A stretch of DNA of 37,323 bases from Hymenobacteraceae bacterium (GTDB lineage Bacteria > Bacteroidota > Bacteroidia > Cytophagales > Hymenobacteraceae). This document shows, piece after piece, positions 14,756 to 21,907 of this stretch (position 1 is its first letter; every line of letters starts with the position of its first letter). The position numbers were made by a program, and so were the translations under genes. Below the pieces are notes generated by a model that had not been told where the DNA came from, searched no databases, and saw only the letters and a program-made list of their open reading frames with translations. The DNA lies in NCBI GenBank assembly GCA_022701825.1, contig JAKONR010000293.1:1-37323 (forward strand), in the 5' to 3' direction.

Positions 14756-15226
14756 TTATTGAGCAGGCGCGGCAGCGGGCGTAGCCTTTGCGCGGGTGGG
14801 CTTGTTAGCGGCGGGCGCAGCGGCCGGGGGCGCGGGGTTGTCGAAGTCGGTAGGCTGCAAGTCGCCGGGCTGGGGCTTGGCCTCGGGGGCGGGGGCCTCT
14901 TTTTTGGCCGATAGCAGCTCTTGGCTGAATACCCGCAGGGTTTGCACCACTACCACTTCCCCGTCGCCATTTACATACCAGCGAAGGTCAGGCTGGCCCT
15001 GCACGAGGATCTTGGTCCCCGCCTTGATGTACTGGGCAATGTCGGTGCTCTCGCCCTGTTTACGCCAGATGGTGCAGTCAATCCATTTGGTTTCTTCCAC
15101 CTCTACGCCCTGCCCATTGCGGTACTTGCGGTTTACAGCGATGGAAAAGTTGATTGCGGTGTCGTTGCCGCTTTTGCTGAGCGTGGCATCTTTGCCAACG
15201 TTGCCGGTTGCAGTTAGTTGAAGCAT
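14756..15226 (-). CDS. ssb: Single-stranded DNA-binding protein
   Basis: 156 aa. OB-fold of SSB at 1-105: LTATGNVGKDATL, INFSIAVN, TKWIDCTIWRKQ, YIKAGTKILVQGQPDLRWYVNGDG. The C-terminal 50 residues are a Pro/Ala linker ending AAAPAQ; the acidic DDDIPF-type tip by which host SSB recruits partners is absent. It would coat single strands made by Rep-driven rolling-circle replication. The leader is TGTAAACCAATG, with a GTAAAC site directly before the ATG. Confidence 0.92.
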   Translation of the reverse strand: MLQLTATGNVGKDATLSKSGNDTAINFSIAVNRKYRNGQGVEVEETKWIDCTIWRKQGESTDIAQYIKAGTKILVQGQPDLRWYVNGDGEVVVVQTLRVFSQELLSAKKEAPAPEAKPQPGDLQPTDFDNPAPPAAAPAANKPTRAKATPAAAPAQ

Positions 15227-15230
15227 TGGT

Positions 15231-15479
15231 TTACAGTGGGGTTTGGGTTGTGGAATCTTCTTCGGCAGGGAGAGTATTGTCCCAGCGGTTTTCGGTGAAG
15301 CTATTGTAGTTTGCTTCCTCGTAGGCGGTCAGGCCGTGAGCATCAATGGTGCGGTAAGCTTCTTCTCGTAAGATGTTTACCGATACACTTTCAACGCCAT
15401 CACTGACAGTGAGCGTGTAAATGGGTTTTTCTTGCAAATTGATAGTATCAATTTCGCGGCGGCTAACTGTTATTTTCAT
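15231..15479 (-). CDS. Hypothetical small acidic protein
   Basis: 82 aa, beta-rich start (MKITVSRREIDTINLQEKPIYTLTV) and acidic tail. Family unknown. It lies between rep and ssb with 4-bp gaps and also has GTAAACCA just before its ATG, so it probably works in replication. Confidence 0.6.
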   Translation of the reverse strand: MKITVSRREIDTINLQEKPIYTLTVSDGVESVSVNILREEAYRTIDAHGLTAYEEANYNSFTENRWDNTLPAEEDSTTQTPL

Positions 15480-15483
15480 TGGT

Positions 15484-16851
15484 TTACACAGGTTTAGGGT
15501 GGATACTCAAGTCAATCATGAAGCGCAGGGCCTGGGCCATGTTGCGGGCCTCGTGGATATAGAGGCGGGGGGCTTTTTTGCCGATTTTGGGCCGTAAACC
15601 GGTATCGCGGAAGTGGTACACGCTGGCCGTGCTGGCGATGAAGTAGGTGTACTCGTCGCGCTCAGCCTCTTGCAGCGTGTCGGGGTTGATGATTTCCTCG
15701 TGGGCGAAGTCGGCCAGTAGCTCGGCAGCTTCGCCGGCTGCGGTTTTCGGGGCGTTGATGTTCAGCTCCTTCACGCCCCGGAAGGCCCCGAACTTTTGGT
15801 ACAGCGGCTTGCCCTTCATTTTGGGCAGTAGCTCCACCAGCAAGTCCATATCGTACTCATCGGAGTCGTGTTTACGTAGTGAAAACGGCTCAAAATGGTA
15901 CTTCAAGCACTCCATCACGCCCGACAGCAGCGAGTCGAGATTTTTGCCGTTTACATACTGTTTCCACTGCCCGCGCTCGGCGTCCCACTTTTCCGACCAT
16001 CCCCGTTTTTTGTCGGAGTAGGTGTAGAGGCTTTCGAGGCCCACCAGCGTACTGCCCTGCGGCAGTAAACAAGCCAGGTCGGCGGGCGTAAGCTGCTTGT
16101 TGCCCTTGCCGATGCTGGCCAGGTCGTCGGGGCCGAACTGCTGGCGCTGGGCGGTGTGGTCGAGCGTCGCCAGGTTCCAGCTTAGCAAAATATGCCGGTG
16201 CAGTTCGTTGCGGTTCTGTAAACTCTTGTGGACGAATACTAAGCTGTGAATGTGGAAGTGCAGGCCGTTGGCGTTGCGCGTTACCTCAGCCCCGTACTCG
16301 CCGCCGTGTACATGCTCTTTCCACCACGGGGCGCGCCGCAGCTCCTTGAAAATGTTGATAAGCGTCATCACGTAGAACTGCTCGCCCCGAAACCCACTGG
16401 CGGCCGTATGCGGCACCGTCAACGTGAGGTGCATCAGGTCATACTCAGTCGTAAGCTCGGGGTGGGCCGTGAGGTAGGTGAGCCACTTGCGCCGCAGCCG
16501 CTTGCTGCGCTCGCTATTGCAAACGGGGCAAACCTTATGTTTACAGGTCGCTGAGCCGATATATTCTAGCGGTTGGTCGCCGCCCAAGTGCTCGCGATAC
16601 AGCGAGTGGCACGAGCACGAGCCCAACCGGCGCGTGAGGTGCTTGAGCGTGTCCTGTGCGTCTTCGGTCAGCGTGTCGATGTTGGCGAGGCGGTGCGCTT
16701 CGGCGGCTAGGGCCATGCGGTTAGCTTCCCGCTTGAGGCTGCTGTTGCGGTTGCTGCGCTTGCGGTTGCGAGCCACGCGCAGCTGTAATTCGTCGGGCTT
16801 CGGCTGGGCGGGCTGGGGCAGCGCGGCGAGGTCTAGGTAGGCTTGTTTCAC
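15484..16851 (-). CDS. rep: Rolling-circle replication initiator (HUH endonuclease, Rep_1-like)
   Basis: 455 aa. It would nick the origin, stay covalently bound through Tyr and prime rolling-circle replication. A zinc-finger-like CKHKVCPVCNSERSKRLRRKW (Cys103, Cys108, Cys111) is followed by motif I HLTLTVPH (141-148), motif II LHFHIHSLVF (His198/200/202, the HUH metal site), and motif III VMECLKYHF with candidate nucleophile Tyr318. This order is that of plasmid Rep_1 proteins and of Rep proteins of ssDNA phages. The 110-residue insert between motifs II and III is large. The ATG is 2 bp past the upstream stop. At least six GTAAAC/GTTTAC motifs lie within the gene. Confidence 0.87.
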   Translation of the reverse strand: MKQAYLDLAALPQPAQPKPDELQLRVARNRKRSNRNSSLKREANRMALAAEAHRLANIDTLTEDAQDTLKHLTRRLGSCSCHSLYREHLGGDQPLEYIGSATCKHKVCPVCNSERSKRLRRKWLTYLTAHPELTTEYDLMHLTLTVPHTAASGFRGEQFYVMTLINIFKELRRAPWWKEHVHGGEYGAEVTRNANGLHFHIHSLVFVHKSLQNRNELHRHILLSWNLATLDHTAQRQQFGPDDLASIGKGNKQLTPADLACLLPQGSTLVGLESLYTYSDKKRGWSEKWDAERGQWKQYVNGKNLDSLLSGVMECLKYHFEPFSLRKHDSDEYDMDLLVELLPKMKGKPLYQKFGAFRGVKELNINAPKTAAGEAAELLADFAHEEIINPDTLQEAERDEYTYFIASTASVYHFRDTGLRPKIGKKAPRLYIHEARNMAQALRFMIDLSIHPKPV

Positions 16852-16853
16852 GA

Positions 16854-17909
16854 TTAGCGATTCTCGCAGATGTTATAGTGAGAAATGCAGCCTGTTGTGC
16901 TACATGCTTTATCAAGTAGCTCGGCTTGGTCTTTATGCCGCTGCACATAGCCTACCACGTCATGTATGTAGTTCACTGTATTCGCTGGCCCATCTCCTTT
17001 TTTCGGTGCCCATACACCCGTATGGAATGCTTTAGGAATCTTGTCATTGGAGAAGAATGCAGAGCCAGAGCCTATCTCTTTTTCTAGGTCATCTATCTCA
17101 TCAATTCGCCAAGGGTCGTTTTCTGCAATTGAGGCTACTTCACTGAGCGAAGAGTTGATGCAAGGGTAGCAGCCAACACGCTTAGCACCTCGGTAATACA
17201 GCGGATTCAGCTTAAACCCTTGTCCGAGGATATAGGAAATGACCTCCCCAGCAGTCCAAGTGATAACTGGCCGCTCCACATCAGCACTATACTTGTCGCA
17301 CCAAGCCACCACGTCTTTACGCCGGTAGGTATGGAAAACCGGCGTAAGCGTGCGCAGATTCTTTTGCTCCCATTCTGCTAGCTCCTGAGCGATAGAGTTG
17401 CCAAAAAGTGCCTGCTGGCCTTCGCCCGCGTGCGACTTAGCTAGTTTCTTTTTGAGGCGATTTATCTTCTTATCGTACTTGCCTCGAAACTTGACGGGCT
17501 CGAAATAGTAGCGGAAGTATTCATCCTTGCGCTTGAGCAGGCGGCGGGCAAGGCTCTCATCAGCCCGCACGCCCTGGTACACTGTTACGTCGTCGGTTTG
17601 CGCTAGCACATAATCAATACCTGGCTGAACCTTCAGTGCTTCGGTGCAGAATCGTGCGCGCAGGGCAGGAAAGCGCTTCCTAGCCCGCACGAGGTCAGGC
17701 ATACCAGCCGAGTATTTGGGATTGCGAACCATCGTAATAGGTAGCCCAACGGCCTCGCCAAATTCCTGAATGAATTGGTATGTATCGGGGTGCTCCCATC
17801 CAGTATCACAGAAGACAAGCCGAATGTCTTCTCTGGGAACAGTATTAAGCACAGTAAGCGCGGCGGCTTCCGAATCTTTACCGCCAGAGAATTTGATAAT
17901 GTGCTTCAT
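16854..17909 (-). CDS. PAPS reductase/DndC-like PP-loop protein
   Basis: 351 aa. The N-terminal PP-loop SGGKDS (8-13) binds ATP in the adenine-nucleotide alpha-hydrolase family. LVFCDTGWEHPDTYQFI and RARFCTEALK (Cys88) are hallmark segments of phosphoadenosine phosphosulfate reductase-like proteins. Cys247-Tyr-Pro-Cys250 and C-terminal Cys residues could hold an Fe-S cluster, as in DndC. Such genes are frequent in phages and may serve DNA or nucleotide modification; the substrate is unknown. The gene looks less GC-rich than its neighbours and lacks the GTAAAC motif that fills both sides, so it may be a later acquisition. Confidence 0.8.
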   Translation of the reverse strand: MKHIIKFSGGKDSEAAALTVLNTVPREDIRLVFCDTGWEHPDTYQFIQEFGEAVGLPITMVRNPKYSAGMPDLVRARKRFPALRARFCTEALKVQPGIDYVLAQTDDVTVYQGVRADESLARRLLKRKDEYFRYYFEPVKFRGKYDKKINRLKKKLAKSHAGEGQQALFGNSIAQELAEWEQKNLRTLTPVFHTYRRKDVVAWCDKYSADVERPVITWTAGEVISYILGQGFKLNPLYYRGAKRVGCYPCINSSLSEVASIAENDPWRIDEIDDLEKEIGSGSAFFSNDKIPKAFHTGVWAPKKGDGPANTVNYIHDVVGYVQRHKDQAELLDKACSTTGCISHYNICENR

Positions 17910-17991
17910 TTTGGTAAAAGGGTTTCCCCGAGCGTTTCTTTATTATCTAGGAAGGGCTTAACAACTGGTTTACAGCGCCAAGCAAACGGGA

Positions 17992-18246
17992 CTAAAAAAG
18001 TGCTAGCTGTTGGTCGGCGGGGGCCTTACGCTGGCCAGGAGTGCCCACCAACAAGCAATCGGCGACCAACTGGCGGGCCGTAGTAAGGGCGTCGCGCTGG
18101 CGCTGGCGGCGGGCAAAATCTTCGGTGCCCTGCACGCGCTCAGCGACTGCGCTAGCCGCTTCCTCCATCTTTTGCAGCTCCGCCAGCGCCTCGCTGAGCG
18201 AGAGCCGGTAGGACTGGGCGAGCTGTTGGTGTGGGCTGGGGGCCAT
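17992..18246 (-). CDS. Hypothetical helical protein
   Basis: 84 aa from the ATG at 18246; the open frame reaches 18345 but the extra residues are low-quality and run into the hairpin region. Coiled-coil appearance (LSLSEALAELQKMEEAASAVAERVQG...ARRQRQRDALTTARQLVADC). Unknown. Confidence 0.52.
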   Translation of the reverse strand: MAPSPHQQLAQSYRLSLSEALAELQKMEEAASAVAERVQGTEDFARRQRQRDALTTARQLVADCLLVGTPGQRKAPADQQLALF

Positions 18247-18542
18247 CGGTGGGCGGGCTGAATTGGCGTTAGGTTTTTTTCTCGTTTGGCACTCCCTCAG
18301 AGTGCTCAATTGTGGTTTTTGGCCCGAAGGCCAGCCAGGGCGCAAGCGCCCCGGCTGGTGCTACAGGTGGGGGGAGTAGCTGGCCCCGTGTTGACTTAGG
18401 GTTCACCCATCGGTCGTGCCGCCGGTTACGCTACGACGTTGCTCCTCAGCATTGCGTCGATACCCTCGCCGGTTGTGGCCTTGGGTGGAGTCGAACCACC
18501 GCGCCGCTGTAGTTGCGGGCTCATCGTGACAGGGCCAAAAAA
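18247..18542. other. Structured non-coding region, candidate replication origin
   Basis: About 300 bp without a convincing gene, the largest gap in the early block. Hairpins read on the plus strand: GCACTC/GAGTGC at about 18281-18308, GGCC-CGAA-GGCC at 18321-18332, and a long GC-rich stem CCAGCC.GGGCGC-AA-GCGCCC.GGCTGG at 18331-18358. It ends in the tRNA-like fold at 18476-18536. A cluster of strong hairpins in a Rep-encoding element is what a double- or single-strand origin looks like, but no nick site is proven. An attenuator or structured RNA is the alternative. Confidence 0.5.
18476..18536 (-). ncRNA. D-armless tRNA-like fold with CUA at the anticodon position
   Basis: On the minus strand: acceptor-like GGCCCTG/CAAGGCC (one mismatch), a perfect T-arm GGTGG-TTCGACT-CCACC, and a CCGC/GCGG hairpin with a 7-base loop AACTACA placing CUA at the anticodon. 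Only 10 bases replace the D-arm and position 33 is A instead of U, so decoding is doubtful. It could be a degenerate suppressor tRNA, a tRNA mimic, or part of an origin. Confidence 0.35.
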
Positions 18543-18950
18543 TCAAAAAGGAACGTCCTCGTCAGTGCTGGGGGCGTTGTAGACTGTCCAGAATTCCATC
18601 TGGCGGGTTTCGGGGTTGTAATCGCCTTCTACTCGCTGCTTTAGCACGTTTTCGCGGTTGGTGAGTACCTGAATGTTGCTAGCGGTGTAGCCCTTTTCGG
18701 GGTCGATGCGGTCGATGTGGTAGCTGCTGGCGGTGCGGCCCCGGCGCGTCATGTACTCGGTGCGCTGGGCAAACTCGGTGAACTGCTCCAGCGTGAGGTC
18801 GAAGGGCTTGCCGCGTCGTTTGGCGTTGGCTTTGAGGTGGCGGTAGGCGTAGCGGGCGGGGTTTACCTGAGCTTGGCAAGTGTGGCACTTAGTGCGGGCG
18901 GGGCGGGCCTGATTGCGGCAGCCAGGCGTAACGCAGGGGCCTTTTTTCAT
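18543..18950 (-). CDS. HNH endonuclease-like protein with zinc ribbon
   Basis: 135 aa. N-terminal Cys pairs CVTPGC and CHTC (Cys6, Cys11, Cys22, Cys25) suggest a zinc ribbon. Then a basic helix and the HNH core SSYHIDRIDPEKGYTASNIQVLTNRENVLK (His78, Asp80, Asn92, Asn98). This phage HNH type (H-I-D-R-I-D...GY...NI..L...N..K) cuts DNA in homing or processing. It overlaps the previous stop (ATGA at 18947). Confidence 0.74.
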   Translation of the reverse strand: MKKGPCVTPGCRNQARPARTKCHTCQAQVNPARYAYRHLKANAKRRGKPFDLTLEQFTEFAQRTEYMTRRGRTASSYHIDRIDPEKGYTASNIQVLTNRENVLKQRVEGDYNPETRQMEFWTVYNAPSTDEDVPF

Positions 18951-19264
18951 AACGCCACCTCCATTTGTTCACCTGGGCCAGTTTCTATCAATTCGACCAG
19001 CTCCGTGAGGCGGGCAAACACGCGGGGCGCGGTGCCAGGGTGAGGGGTGCCATCGGTGGGGCCGAACTCGTAGCTGCGCTCACCATCGGCAGCCGTGTAG
19101 CTCGTGACGGTGGGCAGGCTGTAGGCCCGGTGCATGATGTCGTACTCACGGCGGTGGTGGGCGTGGTCGGTGCCGCCCGCCCGGTAGCCACCGATAGCCG
19201 CCCGCTCGGCTGGCGTGAGGTGGTTAGCCGTGGCCCCGTCGTTTTGGGTGCGCAGCTTTGCCAT
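18947..19264 (-). CDS. Hypothetical protein
   Basis: 105 aa. Contains AAIGGYRAGGTDHAHHRREYDIMHRAYSL and a C-terminal amphipathic helix (PRVFARLTELVELIET). Family unknown. It abuts the M15 peptidase gene with a 2-bp gap and overlaps the HNH gene by 4 bp. Confidence 0.55.
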   Translation of the reverse strand: MAKLRTQNDGATANHLTPAERAAIGGYRAGGTDHAHHRREYDIMHRAYSLPTVTSYTAADGERSYEFGPTDGTPHPGTAPRVFARLTELVELIETGPGEQMEVAL

Positions 19265-19266
19265 GC

Positions 19267-19725
19267 CTAAAAGCCTAAGTCGATGTGAACAGGGTCGTAG
19301 CCAGGGCGCATCTTCCCATCAAGCCCAAGCCAGGGCGTGACGAAGTCGCCGCCCCAGCGCATCGAGCGGGCGCGAATGAGGGCGGGTAGGCCGGTGGCTT
19401 CCCATTCGGCTTTTGGAGTGGCCATGCGGTACCACTTGCCGTTGGCATCAACCACGTTGAGGTCGATGGCGCGCCACTTGCCGTGCAGGCTCTTTTCGCC
19501 CGACCGGTAGCCGCTCGTGATAACGACGGTGAAGCCACGTGCCTCAAACTCGGCCAGTAACTCGGAAAAACGGCCCCGCTGGTACGCAGGGAAGGCGGCC
19601 AGCTTGGCGGCCACGGCGGCAGATACTTTCATGCGGCGCAGGTAGAGCGCGAGCACCACGCCCGCCACGGCCACGGCCGCCACGGTGCGGGGGTGCTGGC
19701 GCAGGTAGGGCGTGAGCTGGAGCAT
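19267..19725 (-). CDS. M15-type peptidase, membrane-tethered endolysin-like
   Basis: 152 aa. Would cleave peptide stems of peptidoglycan. The family landmarks are TSGYRS (70-75), SLHGKWRAIDL (His81 and Asp88 as zinc ligands), MRWGGDF and DPVHIDL (His147, third ligand), as in D-Ala-D-Ala carboxypeptidase/VanY-like endolysins. A single N-terminal span (TVAAVAVAGVVLALYLRR, about 14-31) gives a signal-anchor topology, so it can reach the wall without a holin. It lies in the early operon, away from the transglycosylase. Confidence 0.85.
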   Translation of the reverse strand: MLQLTPYLRQHPRTVAAVAVAGVVLALYLRRMKVSAAVAAKLAAFPAYQRGRFSELLAEFEARGFTVVITSGYRSGEKSLHGKWRAIDLNVVDANGKWYRMATPKAEWEATGLPALIRARSMRWGGDFVTPWLGLDGKMRPGYDPVHIDLGF

Positions 19726-19730
19726 GAGAA

Positions 19731-19955
19731 TTAGGCGAAAAGGGCCAGGGGCTGGCCCGTGATAGCCTCGGCGCGGTCGCTCAGCGCCTTCATATCGGCT
19801 TGTATCAGCCGCTCGGCCTCGTTGTAGGTGGGCTGGTCGTAGTTGCCGCGCGCGTGTTGGGTGCCAACCTCAAACAGCAGCGTATCGAGTGCATCGGTAC
19901 AGGCTTGCAGCGCCTGTAGCTGAATTTTGGCTAGGGGGGTAAGTACTTGTGCCAT
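19731..19955 (-). CDS. Hypothetical protein
   Basis: 74 aa, helical (LTPLAKIQLQALQACTDALDTLLFEVG...NEAERLIQADMKALSDRAEAI). Unknown. Its start shares a base with the upstream stop (TAATG at 19953-19957). Confidence 0.55.
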   Translation of the reverse strand: MAQVLTPLAKIQLQALQACTDALDTLLFEVGTQHARGNYDQPTYNEAERLIQADMKALSDRAEAITGQPLALFA

Positions 19956-20167
19956 TAGCGTTTGAGCTTTTGAGATTCGGCCACCGACTTCTCGCGGTAT
20001 TGGCGCTGCTTTTTGGGGGCGGGCTTGAGGGCGGGCGCAGAGACAGCGCCCGCTTTGAAAATCAGAAAGAGGGCCAGGGCGGCGGGCCGCAACTCGGCGG
20101 CGGGCACGGTGGGGAGCTGGCAGGCGAGCAAGCCTAGTAGCTCATCCTGAGTGATAGCGGGCTGCAT
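19955..20167 (-). CDS. Hypothetical protein
   Basis: 70 aa, helical first half and a basic C-terminus (KPAPKKQRQYREKSVAESQKLKR) that could bind nucleic acid. Unknown. It follows the Cro-like gene by 4 bp. Confidence 0.52.
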   Translation of the reverse strand: MQPAITQDELLGLLACQLPTVPAAELRPAALALFLIFKAGAVSAPALKPAPKKQRQYREKSVAESQKLKR

Positions 20168-20171
20168 GGCG

Positions 20172-20438
20172 CTAGGCAGCTAAGGCGGTGACTTTGCCAA
20201 CGGCGGCGGGCGGTGCGTTGAGGACGGTGCCCGAATCCTTGCCCAGCAGCACGCAGATTGCCAGCACCGAATCGAAGGGGCAAACCAGCGTCGAACCCGC
20301 CTCAGCATCTACCCACGTATTGAGCGAGCGGCGCGACACGCCAGCCACGGCAGCCATTTCGTTCAGCTTCTCGCTGCGCTTGGCGCGGGGCAAGTCGCTG
20401 ACCCATTCCCAAAACTTGTATTTGCGGGCGTAAGACAT
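20172..20438 (-). CDS. Cro-like HTH regulator, first early gene
   Basis: 88 aa from the ATG at 20438, preceded by the A/T-rich leader expected in Bacteroidota; the longer frame to 20549 would cover the promoter and operator. KLNEMAAVAGVSRRSLNTWVDAEAG is a helix-turn-helix. It is divergent to the S24 repressor across about 190 bp, the classical Cro position, and heads the early operon. Confidence 0.74.
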   Translation of the reverse strand: MSYARKYKFWEWVSDLPRAKRSEKLNEMAAVAGVSRRSLNTWVDAEAGSTLVCPFDSVLAICVLLGKDSGTVLNAPPAAVGKVTALAA

Positions 20439-20546
20439 AGCGGCAGATTTATTTTCCAACTGGGGAACTTTCGCCGGCCTGTGGCATACTGCTTGCATTT
20501 CAGCCCGTAAGCGTACTTTGTGCAGTCGGTTGCACTTCCGACAATG

Positions 20547-20586
20547 CAAACATACGCTTTCGATTGAAGTAATGATGCTACTTCAA
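20547..20586. promoter_or_regulatory. Early promoter box and palindromic operator
   Basis: On the minus strand TATGTTTG (20547-20554) matches the Bacteroidota -7 consensus TAnnTTTG exactly. Ten bases upstream lies a perfect inverted repeat, TTGAAGTA-N7-TACTTCAA (20564-20586), over the expected -33 region. A related half-site, TTGAGGTAATG, overlaps the repressor start at 20628. The natural reading is an operator through which repressor or Cro-like protein shuts off the early operon. Confidence 0.66.
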
Positions 20587-20627
20587 AGAGAATATTTTTT
20601 CAACCTTGTAAAGTTTCTATTGAGGTA

Positions 20628-21473
20628 ATGCAGACTATCAATCAGAGAATCATTAGCTTGATTGAGCATTACAAACTCAATTATAGCAGCTTCGCTGCGT
20701 CAATTGACGCAAGCCGAGGCACTCTGTACAACGTGGTGGGGCCACGTAAGAGCAAGCCAAGCCACGACCTAGTCACGGCCATACTGCGCAAATACCCGGA
20801 AGTCAGCAGTAATTGGCTACTTACTGGCGATGGTGATATGCTTTTTCAATCGGAAACGCAAGCCGTAGAAGAAGCACAATTGAAGCACCAGGCCAATAAA
20901 CAGCCATCTATCAAGCCCGTGGGGCCGCCCATCACGGTGCCCGAGTACAGCCCCGACTTCTCGGAAGTGAAGTTTGTGGACGTGCCGGCTGAGGCCAGCT
21001 ACCTGCGTGGGTTTGGCGACCGGGAGTTCATTGAGCAACTGCCTACCCTGCGCCTGCCCCCGATGGGCGTAGGTACCCGCGAGCTGTACGGCTTCACAGT
21101 GCGCGGCGACAGCATGAATGACCGATTCAGCAACGGTGATATTATTCTGGGCCAGCGCGTGGAGCGCAACGACGCCCTGCGCTGGGGCGAGGTGTACGTG
21201 CTGCTACTCAACGACGGGCTGGTGGTGAAGGAACTGCGGCGTGGCACCGACGACGAGCACTTCACGCTACATTCGTTCAATCAGCATTTCGACCCCTACG
21301 ACGTGCTAAAAACCGAAGTGCGGGCCATGTTTCGCTATCAGGCCAGCATCAGCTTCAACAGCTCAAATCCTAACCGGGGCGGCATCATGCGCTTTCTTTC
21401 CGCTCTCAGCGAGCAAATGAATCAACTTAGTCAATCCATTTCTAACCCACCAACTCCCCAAACTGAAAAATGA
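20628..21473 (+). CDS. S24/LexA-type phage repressor
   Basis: 281 aa. N-terminal HTH (about 1-60: YSSFAASIDASRGTLYNVVGP), linker, then S24 domain (about 112-242) with GFTVRGDSMNDRFSNGDII (Ser162) and LVVKELRR (Lys201), the Ser-Lys dyad for self-cleavage. The expected Ala-Gly cleavage pair before the YL..GYGD motif reads Ala123-Ser124 (AEASYLRGFGD). The C-terminal 35 residues (FLSALSEQMNQLSQSISN) form an extra helix. Transcribed with the two secreted-protein genes as a lysogeny operon. Confidence 0.87.
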   Translation: MQTINQRIISLIEHYKLNYSSFAASIDASRGTLYNVVGPRKSKPSHDLVTAILRKYPEVSSNWLLTGDGDMLFQSETQAVEEAQLKHQANKQPSIKPVGPPITVPEYSPDFSEVKFVDVPAEASYLRGFGDREFIEQLPTLRLPPMGVGTRELYGFTVRGDSMNDRFSNGDIILGQRVERNDALRWGEVYVLLLNDGLVVKELRRGTDDEHFTLHSFNQHFDPYDVLKTEVRAMFRYQASISFNSSNPNRGGIMRFLSALSEQMNQLSQSISNPPTPQTEK

Positions 21474-21907
21474 AAAAGCTACTACTAATTGCCGCAGTAG
21501 TTTGCACAAGCACAATTGCCCACGCGCAAAACAATTCGCTAGAAACGCGCAAAGCAATCCTTGTTAGTAAAACATGGAAAATCAATTCTACTTTTATAAA
21601 TGGAATGTTTCCCGCGTCGTTTGAGCAATCGAACAATATTAAAAACGTTGATTTATACCCGGCCGGCGACCGCTACAAATTCAGCAACGACGGTACTTTC
21701 ACGATAATACAGGCCGCAGGCGGCACCAAAATGGGCGTTTGGGAGCTTAACCAGACAGGCCAGCTCGTTTTTAACCCTGGCGGCAAGAGCACGAAATTCA
21801 CCATTATTATGATAGATGAAAGCGGTTTTGCTACTCGCACGTTTGCCAGATTAGGAATGTGTAATGTAACCAGCTTGTACGAGGTTAACTGGACTTCTGC
21901 GCAGTGA
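21470..21907 (+). CDS. Secreted lipocalin-like protein (lysogenic conversion candidate)
   Basis: 145 aa. Cleavable signal peptide MKKLLLIAAVVCTSTIAHAQ. The mature part has the order LVSKTWKINS...DRYKFSNDGTFTI...MGVWELN, like lipocalin-like domains of Bacteroidota. The ATG overlaps the repressor stop (ATGA), so it is made in the lysogen. Periplasmic or surface role likely; ligand unknown. Confidence 0.7.
   Translation: MKKLLLIAAVVCTSTIAHAQNNSLETRKAILVSKTWKINSTFINGMFPASFEQSNNIKNVDLYPAGDRYKFSNDGTFTIIQAAGGTKMGVWELNQTGQLVFNPGGKSTKFTIIMIDESGFATRTFARLGMCNVTSLYEVNWTSAQ

Larger units (their letters stand above)
13215..18866. repeat. Dispersed GTAAAC/GTTTAC motif cluster around rep and ssb
   Basis: Counted by eye on the plus strand: 22 copies here, 17 of them between 14054 and 16544 (starts 14054, 14404, 14425, 14503, 14515, 14745, 15058, 15131, 15229, 15373, 15482, 15594, 15870, 15949, 16065, 16218, 16539), plus 13215, 13542, 13668, 17968 and 18861. 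I find about 13 in the remaining 31 kb. Common flanks are (C)TGTAAAC(C). Copies occur in both orientations, in all coding frames (Val-Asn, Lys-His, and the rare Leu codon TTA) and before start codons. None lies inside the PP-loop gene. Confidence 0.75.

Noticed and set aside
20439-20549. N-terminal extension of the Cro-like protein to 20549
   Set aside because: Would place coding sequence over the promoter region; the product reads as noise before MSYARKYKFW.
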